Positions 40,188 through 48,899 of a DNA stretch of 64,000 bases are shown here, in pieces. A program made the translations under genes and the position numbers. Below the pieces are notes generated by a model. That model had not been told where the DNA came from. It searched no databases and saw nothing but the letters and a program-made list of their open reading frames with translations. The stretch's first letter is position 1. Each line of letters opens with the position of its first letter. The stretch is from Oscillospiraceae bacterium (GTDB lineage: Bacteria; Bacillota; Clostridia; Oscillospirales; Acutalibacteraceae): the NCBI GenBank assembly GCA_015066085.1, contig SVPA01000004.1, positions 32,953 through 96,952 on the forward strand. Reading direction: 5' to 3'.

Positions 40188-40226
40188 AAAAACTGCTGCG
40201 CATCGGTTTTGATGCACAGCAGTTTT
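40187..40226. terminator. Bidirectional terminator
   Basis: AAAACTGCTG and CAGCAGTTTT enclose an inner partial stem between convergent maf and lysW-like genes. Confidence 0.88.
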
Positions 40227-40228
40227 CA

Positions 40229-41788
40229 TTATTTTTCTTTAATCTTTGATTTAAACTTTACTATCAGCACGAATAGCGCAAACATTGTAAGTGCTACAGC
40301 CCACATTGACACTCCAGCAATAAGACCTCCGAATGTTGAAAGCAGACCTGCTATTATGTAAGATATCGCTGTTATTCCAGCGATAACACCGGCATACGGA
40401 AGTTGAGTTTTAACGTGGTCAACGTGGTTGCAGTTTGCACCGGTTGAAGACAAGATGGTAGTATCTGAAATTGGTGATACATGGTCACCGAAAACGGCAC
40501 CGCCAAGAGTTGCGGCAACGGTTAAGAAAACAAGCGTTCCGCTTCCGCCAAGAAGTGTCACAGATACAGGAACGAGCACACCGAAGGTTCCCCATGAGGT
40601 TCCCGTAGCAAATGCAATTCCGCAAGCCAAGACAAAGAAAATTGCGGGGAAGAAAGCCTGAACGGTTGAGGGAACAAGTTCCATATATGTTTCTACAAAT
40701 GCTTTAGCATCGAGGTATCCGCCCTTAGCACCCATAATTCCGGAAATAGACCAAGCAAATGTTAGAATGAGAATCGCAGGAACCATTGCTTTAAATCCCT
40801 GTGTAAAGCTTCCTGTAATTTCCTTGAAGGAAACAGTTTTTGTAATCATATAGTAAATAGAAACTAAAACAAGAGCAATTGTAGAACCGATAGCAAGTGA
40901 ACTTCCTGCATCACAATTAGAGAAGGCTTCAATAACATTTGCAGACTGAAGTTGTGTTCCATATGTACCGGTATCCCAATCATAAAAGAAACCAGAATAA
41001 ATCATACCGCCAATGCAGCAAGCAATAAGAATAATTACCGGAATAACAAGATGACGGACTTTACCCTTAGGATTAGAAACAATTGAATCATCTTCGTCGG
41101 TGGGAAGGTCGGTTTCACCGGCATTAAGGTCTCCGGTAGTCTCGGCAATTACTTCATTCTTCTTCATTTTGCTAAAATCAAGTTTCATCGCACAAAATAC
41201 GAATACCATAATTATGGTAAGAATTGCATAAACATTGAACGGTATAGTTTGCATAAATACAACAAGGCCGTCTCCGTCTAATTCTCCCGATACAGCAGCT
41301 GCCCATGAAGAAATTGGCGCGATTATACAAATGGGTGCAGCCGTACAGTCAATTATCCAAGCAAGTTTAGAATGCGAAACCTTAAATTTATCGGTAATTG
41401 GACGCATAACCGAACCAACCGTTAAACAGTTAAAATAGTCATCTACAAAGATGAGACAACCAAGTCCTGCCGTTGCGGCTAGGGCGCCTCTTTTGCTTTT
41501 GATTTTTCTACTAGCCCATTCCCCGTAAGCCCTTGAACCGCCTGATTTTTGCATTAAAACAACAAAAATGCCAAGCACTACAAGGAAAACAATAATAGGA
41601 ACATTAGCGCCAACTTTTTCGCTCATAACAGTGTATACCGTTCCAAGCGCACGAAGAACATCTCCTCCGACATAAAGCATTGCACCGGTAAAAATACCTA
41701 GGAACAGAGAAACATACACCTGCTTTGTTAGCAACGCCAAAACAATAGCAACTATCGCCGGAATAAACGCAACAAAGGTTCCCTCCAT
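40229..41788 (-). CDS. lysW: NhaC-family transporter, predicted lysine transporter LysW
   Basis: About 519 residues with 11-13 membrane helices of the NhaC superfamily, including GLGCLIFVDDYFNCLTVG near 110 and FGDHVSPISDTTILSSTG near 455, typical of the family. The sequence alone would be called a Na+/H+ antiporter. The lysine riboswitch directly upstream reassigns it: NhaC members under lysine riboswitches are the predicted lysine importers LysW. ATG 41788 follows AAGGAG by about 12 bases, slightly long, but no other in-frame start fits. Confidence 0.85.
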   Translation of the reverse strand: MEGTFVAFIPAIVAIVLALLTKQVYVSLFLGIFTGAMLYVGGDVLRALGTVYTVMSEKVGANVPIIVFLVVLGIFVVLMQKSGGSRAYGEWASRKIKSKRGALAATAGLGCLIFVDDYFNCLTVGSVMRPITDKFKVSHSKLAWIIDCTAAPICIIAPISSWAAAVSGELDGDGLVVFMQTIPFNVYAILTIIMVFVFCAMKLDFSKMKKNEVIAETTGDLNAGETDLPTDEDDSIVSNPKGKVRHLVIPVIILIACCIGGMIYSGFFYDWDTGTYGTQLQSANVIEAFSNCDAGSSLAIGSTIALVLVSIYYMITKTVSFKEITGSFTQGFKAMVPAILILTFAWSISGIMGAKGGYLDAKAFVETYMELVPSTVQAFFPAIFFVLACGIAFATGTSWGTFGVLVPVSVTLLGGSGTLVFLTVAATLGGAVFGDHVSPISDTTILSSTGANCNHVDHVKTQLPYAGVIAGITAISYIIAGLLSTFGGLIAGVSMWAVALTMFALFVLIVKFKSKIKEK

Positions 41789-41819
41789 AGATATAACACT
41801 CTCCTTTAATAAAAAATAT

Positions 41820-42035
41820 TTAAAAAAATAACCACGGTAGTTGCATACCGTGGAAGAATACAAAAAACGGATAGCGCAACACATAAGTGACAGTCCACTG
41901 CATATTCTGCAGTGTCCCAGCAATTAAACCGCGGTAAAGGTTTAACGCTTCGGCGACAGTTCCTTTCGTCAGATGAGTTACCGCCTCAAAAAGCCTGACT
42001 ACTGATAAATGTCGCGACCTCTATCAACTTTTATT
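41820..42035 (-). ncRNA. Lysine riboswitch
   Basis: On the minus strand the leader begins with ATAGAGGTCGCGAC, then AGTAGTC, GACGAAAGGA, the hallmark GTCGCCGAAGCG and the closing helix side GGACTGTC, in the order of the lysine (L-box) aptamer. It is followed by the hairpin CCACGGTA...TACCGTGG (41832-41853) and a T run, the expression-platform terminator. High lysine should terminate transcription before the transporter gene. Confidence 0.93.
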
Positions 42036-42041
42036 AACAAA

Positions 42042-42070
42042 ATTTTAACATATTACCTAAACAGTGTCAA
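42042..42070 (-). promoter_or_regulatory. Sigma-A promoter of the lysine riboswitch transcript
   Basis: TTGACA (42065-42070) and TAAAAT (42042-42047) on the minus strand, 17 bases apart, just ahead of the aptamer. Confidence 0.85.
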
Positions 42071-42101
42071 CAATATTTTATTTAGGCAAAAGTAAAGCAG
42101 G

Positions 42102-44552
42102 TCATTGACCTGCTTTTTCTATTATATATTCGTCGTTTTTATAAGATACGGTTATTTTATCGCCTTTTGCTACAAAGCCGTCAAGAATTTTTTCGCTTAA
42201 AAGGTCTTCAACATTATTCTGTATTGCTCTTCTGAGCGGACGCGCTCCGTAAACGGTATCAAAACCGACATTTGCTACCTGCTCAATAACGGTTTGGTCG
42301 AAAAGAGTTTCTATTCCCATATCCTTTGCTCTGATTGACAGATTTTTAAGCATATTTTCCGCTATTTTCAAAATATCATCCTTTGAAAGTTTATGGAAAA
42401 CAATTATATCGTCAAGGCGGTTTAAAAACTCGGGACGAAACTCTTTTTTCAGTTCACCGGTTACGAGAGTTTTAATTTTAGCCTCATCCTGCTCTGCAGA
42501 GTCCTCATTTCCGAATCCCAAAGCCGTTTTCTTTTCGGTTATCAGACGGGCACCAATATTTGATGTCATAATTATAACCGTATTCTTAAAGTTAACATTT
42601 CTACCCTGGGAGTCGGTTAAAACGCCGTCGTCAAGTATCTGAAGAAGCATATTGAAAACATCGGGATGTGCCTTTTCTATCTCGTCAAAAAGGACAACCG
42701 AATAGGGACTTCTTCTGACCTTTTCGGTCAGCTGTCCGCCTTCGTCAAAACCCACATAACCGGGAGGAGAACCGATAAGTTTCGATACGGTATGCTTTTC
42801 CATATATTCGGACATATCAAGGCGAATCATGGCCGATTCGCTTCCGAACATAGCCTCGGCAAGTGCTTTGCAAAGTTCGGTTTTACCAACACCCGTAGGG
42901 CCTAGAAAGATAAAAGAACCGATAGGTCTTTTGGGGTCTTTAAGCCCTACTCTTCCCCTTCTGATTGCCTTTGCCACGGCGGTAACCGCTTCATCCTGAC
43001 CTATAATACGGCTATGGAGTATACCCTCCATATTAAGAAGCCTTTCGCTCTCCTCTTTGGTAAGTTGAGCAACCGGGACGCCCGACCACCCCGAAACGAT
43101 TTCAGCAATTTCCTGTGCGGTAACGCTTCCAAGACAATCCGCCTCGCCGAGTTGCTTTTCTTTTTTAATATTTTTAAGTTTTTGCTTAAGATTTTTCTCT
43201 TTGTCGCGAAGTTTTGCGGCAAGTTCAAAATCCTGAGAACCTATTGCTTCTTCCTTTTCAGCAGAAATTTTGCTTATTTTATCGTCAAGTTCTTTAACTT
43301 CCGGGGTAATTTTTGAACTTTTAATTCTAATTCTTGACCCTGCCTCATCAATAAGGTCGATAGCCTTGTCGGGTAAAAATCTATCTGTAATATATCTTGA
43401 CGAAAGGTTAACCGCAGCCTCAATAGCGTCATCGGTAATTTTTACATTGTGATGAGCCTCATATTTATCACGGATACCCTTAAGAATCAGAATAGCATCT
43501 TCCTCGCTAGGTTCGTCAACCGTTACGGGCTGAAATCTTCTCTCGAGAGCCGCATCTTTTTCAATATTCTTGCGGTACTCGGATATTGTAGTTGCACCAA
43601 TGACCTGCAGGTCGCCTCTCGCAAGGGCGGGTTTTAAGATGTTTGCCGCATCGGCAGCGCCCTCTGCCGAGCCTGTTCCGATAAGGGTATGAACTTCGTC
43701 AATAAAGAGGATTACATCATCATCGGCAGTGACCTCATCAATTACAGACTTAATTCTTTCTTCAAAATCGCCTCTGTATTTAGTTCCCGCTACCATGCCC
43801 GTAAGGTCTAAAGAGATAATACGCCGTCCTTTTAGAATTTCGGGAGCATCGCCCATAGCAATTTTTAACGCAAGGCCTTCGGCTATGGCGGTTTTACCAA
43901 CACCGGGTTCTCCAATTAAGCAAGGATTGTTCTTTGTTCTTCGGCAAAGAATTTGTATTACTCTTTCGATTTCTTCACTTCTTCCGATAACGGGGTCGAT
44001 TTTGCCTTCTATTGCCTCGGCGGTAAGGTCATGACCGTATTTTTCAAGGTTCTGATTACCCTCTTTTTTGGGTTTCGAACTTCTTTTTTGCGGTTTTGAC
44101 TGACCGTCTTGTTCTGATGAAGCAGAAACAGCCTCTCTCGTAAGCGACGCAATATCGACACCGAGTTCACTAAGAAAACGAATAGCGTAATTATCGGTAT
44201 CACTTAGTATTCCGACGAGAATATGCTCGGTGCCAATAAGGGTTCTTCCGTTTTTACGGCTGAACTTAACGGCACTCTCAAGGGCTCTTTTGGCTCTTGG
44301 AGTAAAATAATCGGGAGATAGTGAAGTCGGGTTGCCGCTACCAATGGTAACTTCAATAAGTTCCTCAATTTTATCTGCTGTTACATTTCTTTTGTTAAGC
44401 AGGGTTGCGGCAACACCCGAGCCTGTTTTAAGAAGACCTAAAAGTTGATGCTCACTGCCGACATAGGTATGACCCAAATACTCGGCAGAACTTATTGCAA
44501 AATTTAATGCTTCGTTAGCCTTTTGCGTGAAACCGTCAAATGAATATTTCAA
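42102..44552 (-). CDS. clpC: ATP-dependent Clp protease ATPase ClpC
   Basis: About 816 residues. It has the N-terminal double Clp repeat (1-145), AAA module 1 with [15 protein letters not shown] near 205, a middle UVR-like coiled coil ([14 protein letters not shown] near 425), AAA module 2 with [19 protein letters not shown] near 545 and a C-terminal D2-small domain. ClpC unfolds substrates for ClpP and uses McsB arginine phosphorylation as a tag. TTG 44552 is preferred because GAGGTGA lies 5 bases before it and overlaps the alternative GTG at 44561. It is the last gene of the CtsR operon. Confidence 0.96.
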   Translation of the reverse strand: MKYSFDGFTQKANEALNFAISSAEYLGHTYVGSEHQLLGLLKTGSGVAATLLNKRNVTADKIEELIEVTIGSGNPTSLSPDYFTPRAKRALESAVKFSRKNGRTLIGTEHILVGILSDTDNYAIRFLSELGVDIASLTREAVSASSEQDGQSKPQKRSSKPKKEGNQNLEKYGHDLTAEAIEGKIDPVIGRSEEIERVIQILCRRTKNNPCLIGEPGVGKTAIAEGLALKIAMGDAPEILKGRRIISLDLTGMVAGTKYRGDFEERIKSVIDEVTADDDVILFIDEVHTLIGTGSAEGAADAANILKPALARGDLQVIGATTISEYRKNIEKDAALERRFQPVTVDEPSEEDAILILKGIRDKYEAHHNVKITDDAIEAAVNLSSRYITDRFLPDKAIDLIDEAGSRIRIKSSKITPEVKELDDKISKISAEKEEAIGSQDFELAAKLRDKEKNLKQKLKNIKKEKQLGEADCLGSVTAQEIAEIVSGWSGVPVAQLTKEESERLLNMEGILHSRIIGQDEAVTAVAKAIRRGRVGLKDPKRPIGSFIFLGPTGVGKTELCKALAEAMFGSESAMIRLDMSEYMEKHTVSKLIGSPPGYVGFDEGGQLTEKVRRSPYSVVLFDEIEKAHPDVFNMLLQILDDGVLTDSQGRNVNFKNTVIIMTSNIGARLITEKKTALGFGNEDSAEQDEAKIKTLVTGELKKEFRPEFLNRLDDIIVFHKLSKDDILKIAENMLKNLSIRAKDMGIETLFDQTVIEQVANVGFDTVYGARPLRRAIQNNVEDLLSEKILDGFVAKGDKITVSYKNDEYIIEKAGQ

Positions 44553-44566
44553 GATTGTCACCTCAA

Positions 44567-45574
44567 TTAAAGAATTTCACTTGCCATTCGCGCTCTTGCT
44601 TCATCTCTTTCTTTAAGATTTGATACTGAATACTTTCTCATTATCATATGAGGCTGGGCCTCTATAAGCAGACGAATGGGCTGAATGCTTTTATTCTCAA
44701 TTATTCCCTCACTGACACCAAGTTTAATCAAAGAAATAAGTTTCATAAATTCTTCGGTGCTGATAAGTTTTGCGTATTTTAGGGTGCCGTAGGCTCTCAT
44801 TACCTTATCTTCAAGGTCAATGCGTTCTATTGAATTTCGATTTTGCTTTTCTCGGTCGACAATTTGACTTGCTATTACAAGCAAATTATCGATTGCATTC
44901 TTTTCGCTTATTCCAAGAGTTATCTGATTAGAAATCTGATAAAGACAGGCTACCGCTTTGCTGCCCTCGCCGTACATGCCTCGTACCGTCAGGCCTATTT
45001 TTGCCGCCGCTTCGGAAATAGAGGCAATATCTCCCTTGCTTTCACAAACGGGAAGATGAAGCATAACAGAAGCGCGAAGCCCCGTTCCTATATTTGTTGG
45101 ACACTCGGTTAAATAACCTAAATTTTCATTAAAAGCAAGAGGCAGGATTTCCCCAAGGGCTGTGTCTATATCGTCGGCAATCTTATAGGCTTCACTTAGA
45201 TTAGAACCGGGTAAGATAACCTGTATTCTGATGTGGTCTTCTTCGCCAATCATAAGACTTATACTCTCGTCATCGGAAATAGCAATTGCGCGGTTTGAAG
45301 AATTTCTTGCGAAATCGGGACTGATAACATGACGCTCAACCATAGAGTGAATTTCGTTTTCGGGAATATCGTCCATTTCAATGAATTTTAGCGAAGCAAC
45401 GCCTTGTTCGGATATCTTTTCAAGGGCGCTTTTAACCTTGCTTTTCAGTTCGGTAAACATTTCGTCGGTCATTCTCGACGGGAAAGGCATATTATCAAGG
45501 TTTCTTGCAAGGCGGACTCTTGAACTAATAACAATTTCATTTAATTTATCGGTTTCTTTATACCAACATGCCAT
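44567..45574 (-). CDS. mcsB: Protein arginine kinase McsB
   Basis: 335 residues of the phosphagen-kinase fold, beginning with SSRVRLARNL, the nucleotide-binding arginine motif; a second cluster is GTGLRASVMLHLP near 165. It phosphorylates arginine on proteins and targets them to ClpCP. The start codon overlaps the mcsA stop (TAATG), so the two proteins are made together, fitting McsA as McsB activator. Confidence 0.95.
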   Translation of the reverse strand: MACWYKETDKLNEIVISSRVRLARNLDNMPFPSRMTDEMFTELKSKVKSALEKISEQGVASLKFIEMDDIPENEIHSMVERHVISPDFARNSSNRAIAISDDESISLMIGEEDHIRIQVILPGSNLSEAYKIADDIDTALGEILPLAFNENLGYLTECPTNIGTGLRASVMLHLPVCESKGDIASISEAAAKIGLTVRGMYGEGSKAVACLYQISNQITLGISEKNAIDNLLVIASQIVDREKQNRNSIERIDLEDKVMRAYGTLKYAKLISTEEFMKLISLIKLGVSEGIIENKSIQPIRLLIEAQPHMIMRKYSVSNLKERDEARARMASEIL

Positions 45575-46065
45575 TATTTTTCACCCTCCAGTCTTTTAAT
45601 TTCATCTCTGACAACAGCCGCTTGTTCATAATTTTCCATAGCGACAAGATTAGCCAATTGGGCTTTAAGTTCATTTATCGGGTCATTACTGTTTGTTACA
45701 ACAAGATCTTTTCTGCCCGGTGTTTTTCCTACATGACGAACACTACCATGAATGCGTTTTAAATAAGGGATAAGTTTGTTGCCAAACTCATCGTAACACA
45801 TTGAGCAACCGACTTTACCTGTCTTTGCGATATCCTCAAAAGAAGAACCGCAACAACCGCAACGCACTTGCTCTTCTCCAGAAGACATTTGAAGTGACTG
45901 GCCGAACATTGAAGCCAAAAGGTTTGAAATCGAGTTAGAACCAAAACCTGTATAACCGCCCTTGGCAGCACAGTAACCGCAAAGATTTTGTTCGGTAATC
46001 TTTCCGTTTATTGATGTTTTTATATGGGTTGTAGCGGCATATTTTCCGCATTTTTCACACAACAT
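45574..46065 (-). CDS. mcsA: McsA, zinc-binding activator of McsB
   Basis: 163 residues. Four cysteine pairs of the expected zinc modules are visible: CEKCGKYAATTH, CGYCAA, CGCCGSS and CSMCYDEF. A C-terminal UVR domain (QLANLVAMENYEQAAVVRDEI) follows. McsA activates McsB and modulates CtsR under heat and metal stress. Its start ATG lies 12 bases after ctsR, with GGAGG upstream. Confidence 0.95.
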   Translation of the reverse strand: MLCEKCGKYAATTHIKTSINGKITEQNLCGYCAAKGGYTGFGSNSISNLLASMFGQSLQMSSGEEQVRCGCCGSSFEDIAKTGKVGCSMCYDEFGNKLIPYLKRIHGSVRHVGKTPGRKDLVVTNSNDPINELKAQLANLVAMENYEQAAVVRDEIKRLEGEK

Positions 46066-46077
46066 AAAATTTTCCTC

Positions 46078-46530
46078 CTAAAGTTGAGTTAAAAACATTT
46101 GCTTAACTATTGATGCCCTTAGATAGCCACGGTATTCTTGAGGTACGCAGGTCATTGACGAGTTAGAAACAGCAGCATTTATAAGTCGGGCAGTTTCATT
46201 GCTTATAAGCCCCGTTTGGCTGCAGTTTTCGGTTATAACCCTGACATCCATAGGGTCGATAGAAACTCCTATAGAATTAATTATATGCATTATTGCGGAG
46301 GTTCTATTAAGTTTAATTCTTGAAACACGGACATATCCGCCGCCGCCCCTTCTGCTTTCGATTATAAAGCCTCTCTCGGGAGTAAATCTTGAGGTTAATA
46401 CATAATTTATTTGACTTGGGGCGCAACCGACGATTGAAGCCAATTCATTTCTTTGAATTTCCGCCATATTTTCATCAGAAGCCTCAATAAGTTCAAGTAT
46501 TCTTGCCGCAATAATATCGCTCATTCTCAT
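46078..46530 (-). CDS. ctsR: Transcriptional repressor CtsR
   Basis: 150 residues. The N-terminal winged helix includes NELASIVGCAPSQINYVL and the glycine-rich wing ESRRGGGGYVRV with the DNA-contacting arginines. The C-terminal dimer domain follows. CtsR represses clp genes until heat inactivates it. I placed the start at ATG 46530 (MRMSDII), with AAAGG upstream. Two CtsR-like boxes lie in its promoter, so it is autoregulated. Confidence 0.95.
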   Translation of the reverse strand: MRMSDIIAARILELIEASDENMAEIQRNELASIVGCAPSQINYVLTSRFTPERGFIIESRRGGGGYVRVSRIKLNRTSAIMHIINSIGVSIDPMDVRVITENCSQTGLISNETARLINAAVSNSSMTCVPQEYRGYLRASIVKQMFLTQL

Positions 46531-46549
46531 AAAATCACGCCTTTCGGTT

Positions 46550-46603
46550 TTTGACTTTCCTTGACCTTTAATTTTATTATACACATAAGTCAGGGAAAGT
46601 CAA
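46550..46603 (-). promoter_or_regulatory. CtsR-controlled promoter with two heptad operators
   Basis: On the minus strand GGTCAAG-GAA-AGTCAAA (46550-46566) matches the tandem CtsR heptad with 3-base spacing. A second set, AAGTCAG-GGA-AAGTCAA (46587-46603, plus orientation), overlaps the -35 TTGACT. The -10 TATAAT lies at 46576-46581 with 16-base spacing. Together they explain stress control of the operon. Confidence 0.8.
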
Positions 46604-46630
46604 TAACAAATTTATTTTTAATAATTAGGT

Positions 46631-46658
46631 AACAACTTGCTTTTTTGCAGCATAGTAT
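46631..46658 (+). promoter_or_regulatory. Possible SigK/SigE-type sporulation promoter
   Basis: AACA (46631-46634) and CATAGTAT (46651-46658) are separated by 16 bases, close to the mother-cell sigma-K pattern mACm-N16-CATAnnnT. The spacing and elements fit; the function is inferred. Confidence 0.4.
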
Positions 46659-46689
46659 GTGTTGAAAAGAATGAAAGGGGGTCAACAAA

Positions 46690-46830
46690 ATGTGTGGTTT
46701 CTCTAACAACTGCTCTTGGATTCTTATCATCATCCTCTTACTCATCTGCTGTGGCGGAAACAATGGCCTTGCCAATAATAACGGCAACGGTTGCGGATGT
46801 GGCTGCGACAACAACTGTGGTTGCTGCTAA
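46690..46830 (+). CDS. 46-residue cysteine-rich membrane peptide
   Basis: ATG 46690 sits 9 bases after AAGGGGGT and encodes 46 residues. The order is a polar start MCGFSNNCSW, a hydrophobic stretch ILIIILLLICC, then an Asn/Gly-rich tail ending CGCC; ten residues are cysteine. It resembles the small YjcZ-like and chorion-type high-cysteine peptides of spore-forming Firmicutes. It is isolated, divergent to ctsR, with its own possible sporulation promoter and a terminator. The function is unknown; a coat- or membrane-associated role is inferred. Confidence 0.75.
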   Translation: MCGFSNNCSWILIIILLLICCGGNNGLANNNGNGCGCGCDNNCGCC

Positions 46831-46838
46831 TTAGCAAC

Positions 46839-46875
46839 AAAAAAGCCCTATGACGCAATAGCGTCATAGGGCTTA
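46839..46875. terminator. Bidirectional terminator
   Basis: AAGCCCTATGACGC pairs with GCGTCATAGGGCTT around loop AATA, between the convergent cysteine-rich peptide gene and ftsZ. Confidence 0.9.
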
Positions 46876-46887
46876 AGTTTTAACAAA

Positions 46888-47958
46888 TTATTTGTTGAAC
46901 ATATTGAGGACATCGGTATAATCATCATCATCATTCTCTTCAGAAGAAGATGAAAGAATCGATTCAATTGTAGGATTAGAAGCCTCTTTTTTCTTTTCTT
47001 CGCCAAGTCCGGTTGCAACAACAATAACACGGATAGTATCTTCAAGAGTTTCATCAAGACGAGCACCCCAAATGATAGTTGCATCGGGATGAGCCATTTC
47101 GTGAATAATGTTAGAAGCAAGTTCAACCTCTTCAAGACCGATATCTTCAGAACCGGTAATGCTGACGATAACGCCACGAGCATTTTCCATAGAAGTTTCG
47201 ATAAGAGGACTTGAGATAGCGGCTTTTGCTGCCTGTTCTGCTTTGTCACGACCGGTTGCAATACCAACGCCCATATGAGCATAGCCGGCATCCTTCATAA
47301 TAGTAGTAACGTCAGCAAAGTCGAGGTTAACAAGAGCAGTAACGTTGATAAGTTCAGAGATAGACTGAACGCCCTGATGGAGAACATTATCAGCGATATT
47401 GAAAGCGTTCTTAAAGGTAATCTTCTCTTCGGAAACATACTTAAGACGCTCGTTGGGGATAATTACAAGACTGTCAACCTGTTCAGAAAGACGAGCAATT
47501 CCCTCTTCGGCCTGAACCATTCTGTTTTTACCTTCAAATGCGAAAGGTTTGGTAACAATACCAACGGTAAGAATTCCAAGTTCCTTTGCAATCTGAGCAA
47601 CGATAGGAGCAGCACCTGTTCCGGTACCACCGCCCATACCTGCGGTAAGGAAAATCATATCTGCATCGCGGATAGCGGCAGCGATTTCGTCTTTAGATTC
47701 TTCAGCGGCAGCGCGACCTTTTTCGGGGTTTGCACCTGCACCTTTACCTGCGGTAGTTTTATCGCCAATTTGAATTTTTGTATTAGCCTTTGAATTGTAA
47801 AGAGCGGCCTTATCGGTGTTGATAGCAACGAATTCTACATTGCGAATTCCGGCCTCAACCATTCTGTTAACGGCATTTCCGCCGCCGCCGCCAACGCCTA
47901 CAACCTTAATAATTTGTGCAACTTCGTTTTCGAATTCACTTGTCATGCTGAATGCCAT
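46888..47958 (-). CDS. ftsZ: Cell division protein FtsZ
   Basis: 356 residues, slightly short because the C-terminal linker is brief. It has GTP-binding [10 protein letters not shown], the NIVDLI-like T7 region as [19 protein letters not shown] and the conserved C-terminal peptide near [23 protein letters not shown], which is acidic rather than the usual DIPxFLR-type. FtsZ forms the Z-ring. GGAGG precedes ATG 47958. It ends the dcw strand group. Confidence 0.96.
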   Translation of the reverse strand: MAFSMTSEFENEVAQIIKVVGVGGGGGNAVNRMVEAGIRNVEFVAINTDKAALYNSKANTKIQIGDKTTAGKGAGANPEKGRAAAEESKDEIAAAIRDADMIFLTAGMGGGTGTGAAPIVAQIAKELGILTVGIVTKPFAFEGKNRMVQAEEGIARLSEQVDSLVIIPNERLKYVSEEKITFKNAFNIADNVLHQGVQSISELINVTALVNLDFADVTTIMKDAGYAHMGVGIATGRDKAEQAAKAAISSPLIETSMENARGVIVSITGSEDIGLEEVELASNIIHEMAHPDATIIWGARLDETLEDTIRVIVVATGLGEEKKKEASNPTIESILSSSSEENDDDDYTDVLNMFNK

Positions 47959-48018
47959 TTTTATTCCTCCACTATATTTAATCTTCCATAACTGCGTGAT
48001 TACACTTATACGATTAAT

Positions 48019-48047
48019 ATCATATCATATATATTTCAAAATTTCAA
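48019..48047 (-). promoter_or_regulatory. Candidate promoter of ftsZ
   Basis: TTGAAA (48042-48047) and TATGAT (48019-48024) on the minus strand with 17-base spacing, in the roughly 110-base gap after the ftsQ-like gene. Confidence 0.5.
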
Positions 48048-48070
48048 CAAAAATTTTAATTTTTTTGTAT

Positions 48071-48895
48071 CTAAAACTCAAAATCCGATATTCCCTCATA
48101 AGTAAATACCGGCTGATTGTTTTCGGGAGACCAACCACTTAAATCAAATACGCCTTCGGCATCCTTTGAAATTCTTGAAAGCCCCGCTTTAAGATAGGCT
48201 GTTTTTTCTTCAAAATATGACGACGAACCGAATTTAACAATAATCCTCTCTTCAATTTTCATATATGAGCCATAAGGGTCAGTAATATTTACTGCATCAA
48301 CCTTAATTTCGTCAGACCGAATTAAATCTGCATATAATTTGAAGAGTTCTTGTTCCCTATCGGTCGAAAAGGTTGCCTTTTCGCCAACAACTGCCGTTGT
48401 TTCGGGCAAAACAGAAAAAACAACAAGTTCACTGTCATTCTCGGTTTTTTCTTTAATGATTTTACCGCTTAAATCAGCTGAGAAATGCTCGTCCTTTTTA
48501 GAAATATAGATTTGTTCGGTAGTTTCGGTAACTTTTATTTCAATTGTAGAAGGAAGAGCGTGGTCAAAGTTTACCTTAACAATAAAGGGTAATTCTTTTT
48601 CTAACTTCTGAGCAACCTTATTCTTCGAAAGCAAGGCCAGAATAAGATTATCCCCTGCTTTTATCTCGGTACAATCAATAATTTCTTTAGCGGTATATAT
48701 ATTGCTTCCTGATACTTTTATGTTTTCAATTTTAAAGAAAACGGTTAAAGAGAGCGTACAAAGCACTGCGGCACAAATGGTAAGAATCAGCAGAGTTACT
48801 GCCACCGTCTGCTTTCTTCTGCGACGGCGTTTACCTTTCTGTGCCTTTTTAACTGCGGCTTCACGCTCTCTTGCTCTTGTATTATCGGTAGCCAT
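48071..48895 (-). CDS. FtsQ/DivIB-type division protein with POTRA domain
   Basis: 274 residues. The N-terminus is cytoplasmic and very basic (KKAQKGKRRRRRKQTV), then one membrane helix (about 30-52), then a POTRA domain starting FFKIENIKVSGSNIYTAKEI and the beta domain. It belongs to the divisome sub-complex with FtsL and FtsB. It starts 4 bases after the murA stop codon. Confidence 0.9.
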   Translation of the reverse strand: MATDNTRAREREAAVKKAQKGKRRRRRKQTVAVTLLILTICAAVLCTLSLTVFFKIENIKVSGSNIYTAKEIIDCTEIKAGDNLILALLSKNKVAQKLEKELPFIVKVNFDHALPSTIEIKVTETTEQIYISKKDEHFSADLSGKIIKEKTENDSELVVFSVLPETTAVVGEKATFSTDREQELFKLYADLIRSDEIKVDAVNITDPYGSYMKIEERIIVKFGSSSYFEEKTAYLKAGLSRISKDAEGVFDLSGWSPENNQPVFTYEGISDFEF

Positions 48896-48899
48896 TTAA

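Noticed and set aside
46637..46834. A 65-codon plus-strand frame overlapping the cysteine-rich peptide gene
   Set aside because: Its start has no ribosome-binding site, whereas the 46-codon frame has AAGGGGGT and a family-like product.
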